From: Pseudoips prasinana
Lineage: Eukaryota > Arthropoda > Insecta > Lepidoptera > Nolidae
Direction of reading: 5' to 3'
DNA: 64,000 nt
NCBI GenBank assembly: GCA_951640165.1
Contig: OX621258.1
Location: forward strand, 7,339,501 to 7,403,500
Positions 59,942-64,000 of this stretch are shown here, one piece after another. Both the position numbers and the translations under genes were made by a program. The notes under the pieces were generated by a model, which worked only from the letters and a program-made list of their open reading frames with translations, was not told the DNA's origin and made no database searches. Positions within the stretch are counted from its first letter, which is position 1. Each line of letters opens with the position of its first letter.

Positions 59942-61329
59942 GGCTACGTACCCGTTGGACCTACAAGTTTAGACCCTCTATCGCAAAAGTACCCGTTCGA
60001 CCTCATTTTAAGTCCCTTTGGACCTTCTTTAAAATGTAATAATCAATGTGCCCATTGGACCTCTTTTTAAGTACCCTTTGGACCTTCAAGATTAAAACTA
60101 CTAAAGATGAACCTGTTGGACCTCTATTCTAGTACCTTTTGGACCTTAATAAAATATGTTTTTATTTAGTATTCGCCCGGCGTTATTTTAGTAAAAAAAG
60201 GTACAGTTGTGATGAAAATGTTTAACCAGAATTCTAATAATTAGGCGAAATAGCATAAGCGAATACAGGCACAGTGTAGGTCATTGCTTAGAAAAGTTAC
60301 TTACATATGTGTTTTAGATTTTTTATTTGACATAACTTAATGTTTTTCCACTAATTTATTTAAAGAATTTGACTAAACTTGTCTAAACTTGACCTGATAT
60401 TTGTGATCTACTATGTATTAGATAGGGTTCAGTTTTCTTAGGTTAAAGTAACAATTTTTTTTTAGGAAAATTGTAGGATAATACTGTGATTATAATGATT
60501 GATCTGTGATTTATAGCTAATAACATAATTGTTTTTGTTTTTGAAAAGCTTATCTTAATGTTAGGCAATACGGTACTTTATTATAATTATCTGCGAGATT
60601 TATGATAGAAAACTATGTATGTATTATGATATTTTTATTAAGTGTACTTAGTTTACAAAGGTAAAAATAAGACTGATTTTAACATTTGATCTGTGATTTA
60701 TATACTTTATTTTACTTATATACATTATTTTAAATTTACAACAAATCTACGAGACTAAGGCTGTGATTACTTGAAAAGTTATTTACAAATATGTAAAATA
60801 CAAAGATATCTTATATTTACAAATTTAATTAAGTTGCTGCCTGTAAAACCAATCTTCACAAATTCAGTTGCTACGGCATACAATTTAGATTTAGATTTAC
60901 TTACATTATTATATCAGTGTTTCTTTCTTTTAAAATGTGATATAAGCATTGAAAATTAATATATAGTATGCATTTTTATGTATACCTACGGTCTTGAAGA
61001 TTTGTCAAATTAGAAAAATGTAACTGGAATATGTGTTTTTATTTGTTACATAACGTTGTGATCTTTTATATTTTTGATTAATAACATTGATTTATATTGT
61101 AGTGTTTTATTTTTATTAAGGTGTGTCACTTTTGTGCACGAGTGTATTTTAACTTTTTACACGAAGACATGTGAATGAGGTCCAACAGAACTCGTTACTT
61201 AATAGAGGGTCTAACGGGTAATCAAGTATAGACAACATCCAAGTTTGAAGGTCCAAACGGTACAAAGGGGTCCAAAGGGTCATCTTTTTAGACGAGGTCC
61301 AAACTAGGAGGTCCTACGGGTACGTAGCC
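59942..61329. mobile_element. DNA transposon with 8-bp TSD and arrays of subterminal repeats
   Basis: Exact 8-bp duplications cctcagaa at 59934-59941 and 61330-61337 flank a 1388-bp insert. Its terminal inverted repeats match at 19 of 20 positions (ggctacgtacccgttggacc on the left). Near the left end a 12-mer of the form CCCNTTGGACCT starts at 59951, 59992, 60014, 60051, 60074, 60112 and 60135. Near the right end inverse copies occur at about 61178, 61205, 61249, 61267, 61295 and 61309. The AT-rich interior has no ORF above about 60 codons. It is non-autonomous. The 8-bp duplication fits hAT, P or Merlin-like groups, but the ends fit none clearly. Confidence 0.88.
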
Positions 61330-61337
61330 CCTCAGAA

Positions 61338-61562
61338 GGCATGAAATGAAAAATGAAAATGAAAAATGAAATTGAAAAAGTCATTCATTCCGTTAAAACA
61401 TTACATTTGTGTGGAATCGTCATTTTTATTACCCTACCGTGCAGTGCATGACGTGGCAGCTACTGAGAAACACTGCCAGAAAACTCAGTAGGAATCCTTT
61501 TTTAAAATATTTATTTCTCACATAAAATTACATTGTATTTAAATGTGTTAATTTAGAGCGAC
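61338..61562 (-). mobile_element. 3' UTR of the right-hand LINE
   Basis: Minus-strand sequence after the LINE stop. It includes ctgccacgtcatgcactgca, gggtaataaaaatgacgatt and a TTTTTCATTTCA-type low-complexity tail (61340-61385). The 8-bp target duplication of the neighbouring DNA element lies at its edge. Confidence 0.6.
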
Positions 61563-64000
61563 TCAATCCCAAGCTGTTTTGTCACTTAAATAATCAGAAG
61601 TTTTGTAGAAAGCCCTGCTACACAATTTGGTTTTTATAATTCTTTTAAACTTATTCATAGACATTTCTCGGATATCATTGGGAAGTTTGTTATAGAATCT
61701 TATACATTGCCCCATAAAAGAGTTACTTACTTTGTGGAGACGGGTGGTATGTAACACAAAGTTATGCTTATATCTAGTATTTATATTATGAGTATCACTC
61801 CTTTTACAGAAGGAGTCTTTATATTTATGCATATAAATTAGATGGTCATATATATACTGACATGCCACAGTCAGAATGTTAATCTCTTTAAACTTCTCTC
61901 TCAAAGATTCTCGCGGACCAAGTTTATAGATCGCTCTTACAGCTCTTTTTTGCAATACAAATATGGTGTTAATGTCCGCAGCGCTACCCCAGAGAAGAGT
62001 TCCATAGGACATAATACTATGAAAATAACTGAAATAAACTATTCTAGCTGTATCCACATCAGTAAGCCGTCTTATAGTTTTAACAGCATATGCAGCAGAA
62101 CTTAATTTGCCTGATAGTTTTTCTATTTGTGGGCCCCATTGTAGTTTTGAATAAATTGTGATACCCAAGAACACAGTTGACTCAACAGGGGTCAATCCAG
62201 CCCCATTAAGCTGTACATTGGTAGCCACCTGTTTCACATTAGGTGTAGAGAATTTGATGACTTTAGTTTTCTTATCATTTAGCAAAAGATTATTAGCATT
62301 AAACCAATGAACAACTTTAGAGATTGCGTCATTTACTTCGTCAAAATTGCGTAATTGTCGATTTATTTTAAACGTCAATGAAGTATCATCCGCAAACAAA
62401 ACAATCTCATGTTTATCCCTTACATAGTAGGGTAAGTCATTAATATAGATTAAAAATAAGAATGGGCCGAGAATCGATCCCTGTGGAACGCCCATGACCA
62501 CTGGGGATCCCGCAGATTTTTTACCATTTATATCGACCTTCTGAATTCTATTGCCCAAGTAAGAAGTCAAAAGTTCGAGAGCCTTGTTCCTGATACCGTA
62601 GTGGTGTAGTTTCCTGACAAGAGTGTCATGATGAACACAATCAAATGCTTTGGACAAATCGCAAAAAATACCTAATGCATCCTGCAAGTCCTCCCAAGCC
62701 GCGAATATATTTTTTAACAGATTGACTCCTGCATCTATAGTTGAACAACCCTTCGTGAATCCAAACTGTTTCCGATGAAGTAAATTATGTATATTAAAGT
62801 GACTGAGCAACTGGCTAAGCATTAGCTTTTCAAATATTTAACTTAGAGTGGGCAATACGGAAATAGGTCGGAAATTTGAAGGATCAGAAGTATCACCAGC
62901 TTTAAACAATGGAATAATTTTACTATACTTCATCAAGTCAGGAAATACGCCAGATGCGACACAGCAATTGAACACAGCAGCTAGATGTAGGGCGATTATA
63001 GTTATAATTGATGAAATAGTCTTAACAGATAAACCTCACAGATCCCTAGTGTTTTTCATATTAATACTTTTGAAAGCATTCAAAATATCTTTAGGGTTAA
63101 CCACCGAGAATTCAAAATCTGTATCACACTTCTCTACGCTTTGCTGGAGTATTAGCTCAGCAGATACAGAAGAAGACGCGAGAGATTTGGTAACATCGAT
63201 TGGAACATTAGAAAAATATTTTTCAAACTCAGTCGCAACTTCTAAATCGCTTATAATGTCAACATTATTTATTCTTAAATTAAAATCACGACTACGTATT
63301 TTTTTCCTACCCGTCTCAGTATTAATAATCTTCCAGGTAGTTTTAATAATATTTGTCGAATTTTTTATAATATTTTTTAAGTACAACGATTTAGCAATGG
63401 AACAGGCTCTTCGAAAGGTTTTGGCATATTGTTTTACATGTTCTAGAAAAGTCGTATTTTGATTATAGGATCTTTCTTCATACAATTTATATAATTGATT
63501 GCGACTTTTGTAAATTCCTGGAGTTTCCCAATCACAGAACATCAGACGGTTACTTGCAGACAACTGTTTGGGTGTGAATATTGAGCAGAACTCACCATTA
63601 ATCAAGTTGAATAAAGAGTTGTACAAGTGATCCGGATCACTATGATAGGGCAACAATGCCAGTTTTCTTGCTATATTATATTTAAATATTCCTAAACGGC
63701 TTTCACTATATGGTATGTAACTTATTTGTGTACTTTGAACCTTTGGAGAATTTGAAAAAGTGACCAACTGACCAGAATGATCTGACTGAATCTTATTAAT
63801 TATTAATTTATTGAAAGGTTTTGCAGAGCTAAATATATTGTCAATGCATGTAGCACTTGTGGCAGTAACTCTAGTTGGTTCTGTAAAGTTGTGATGTAAA
63901 TGAAAGGATTTAAACAAATTCAAAAAATTACAACTTGTTGAGTTTTTCTCCAAAATATTTACATTAAAATCTCCACAAATGATGACAGTTTTATGGCTAT
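61563..64000 (-). pseudogene. Jockey-like LINE ORF2 with two in-frame stops, running off the window
   Basis: One reading frame covers the whole stretch, broken only by TGA at 63036-63038 and a TAA a few codons before the Met at 62822. At the right edge it encodes TVIICGDFNVNILEKN, the GDFN motif of the AP-type endonuclease, then CIDNIF and SDHSGQ (endonuclease end). The RT follows: FRPISVLPTLS, motif A with DLSKAFDCVH (Asp55 of the downstream open part), GVPQGSILGPFLFLIYINDL, and FADD (143-146), then C-terminal QKRAVRAIYKLGPRESLREK and FYNKLPNDIRE. No frameshift is seen. The element starts beyond 64000. With endonuclease, RT and tail retained it was recently near full length. Confidence 0.9.

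Overview
The window is a repeat-rich, AT-rich insect nuclear sequence. Its interspersed repeats are of types familiar from moths and butterflies: several tRNA-derived SINE families, RTE-like LINE 3' ends with a GAT/ATG tail, jockey/CR1-like LINE 3' ends, and short foldback MITEs. I infer a lepidopteran genome; the species cannot be told from the sequence alone.

The only host gene I can support well is an orthodenticle/Otx-class (otd, also called ocelliless) paired-type homeobox gene on the + strand. Three coding exons are visible: 18956-19110 (homeodomain residues up to 46), 26195-26953 (WFKNRRAK recognition helix with Lys50, then a long Ser/Thr-rich transactivation region) and 29948-30238 (C-terminus and stop). 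They join in phase with GT/AG borders and encode about 400 residues. The N-terminal coding exon is not seen and probably lies before the window. Introns are 7.1 kb and 3.0 kb. The 3.0 kb intron carries a complete Tc1/mariner element (DD34E transposase, 25-bp terminal inverted repeats, TA target). The 7.1 kb intron carries two hAT-type non-autonomous elements, each with 8-bp target-site duplications.

Upstream (1-18955) there are only dispersed repeats, palindromes and unannotated AT-rich DNA. Downstream of the stop codon, a 2.73 kb block (30634-33365), covering 3' flank/UTR sequence and a frameshifted RNase H-bearing LINE fragment, is repeated nearly identically at 34593-37328. Between the two copies lies a large foldback of the same LINE end.

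From 37.3 kb to the end the window is a mosaic of nested elements. Examples are a LINE with reverse transcriptase (43131-44849) inserted inside a SINE, MITEs inside RTE remnants, a SINE with a 45-bp target duplication, and a 1.39 kb DNA element with 8-bp duplications and ordered arrays of a subterminal 12-bp motif (59942-61329). A further LINE (61563-64000) runs off the right edge and has two in-frame stops. A 29-codon fragment on the minus strand (56600-56689) matches the acidic tail of ribosomal P1/P2 stalk proteins.

Apart from otd there is no sign of genes acting together. The interest lies in the structure: the duplicated 3' flank of a developmental regulator, recurrent near-perfect short-loop palindromes, and transposons with unusual ends.
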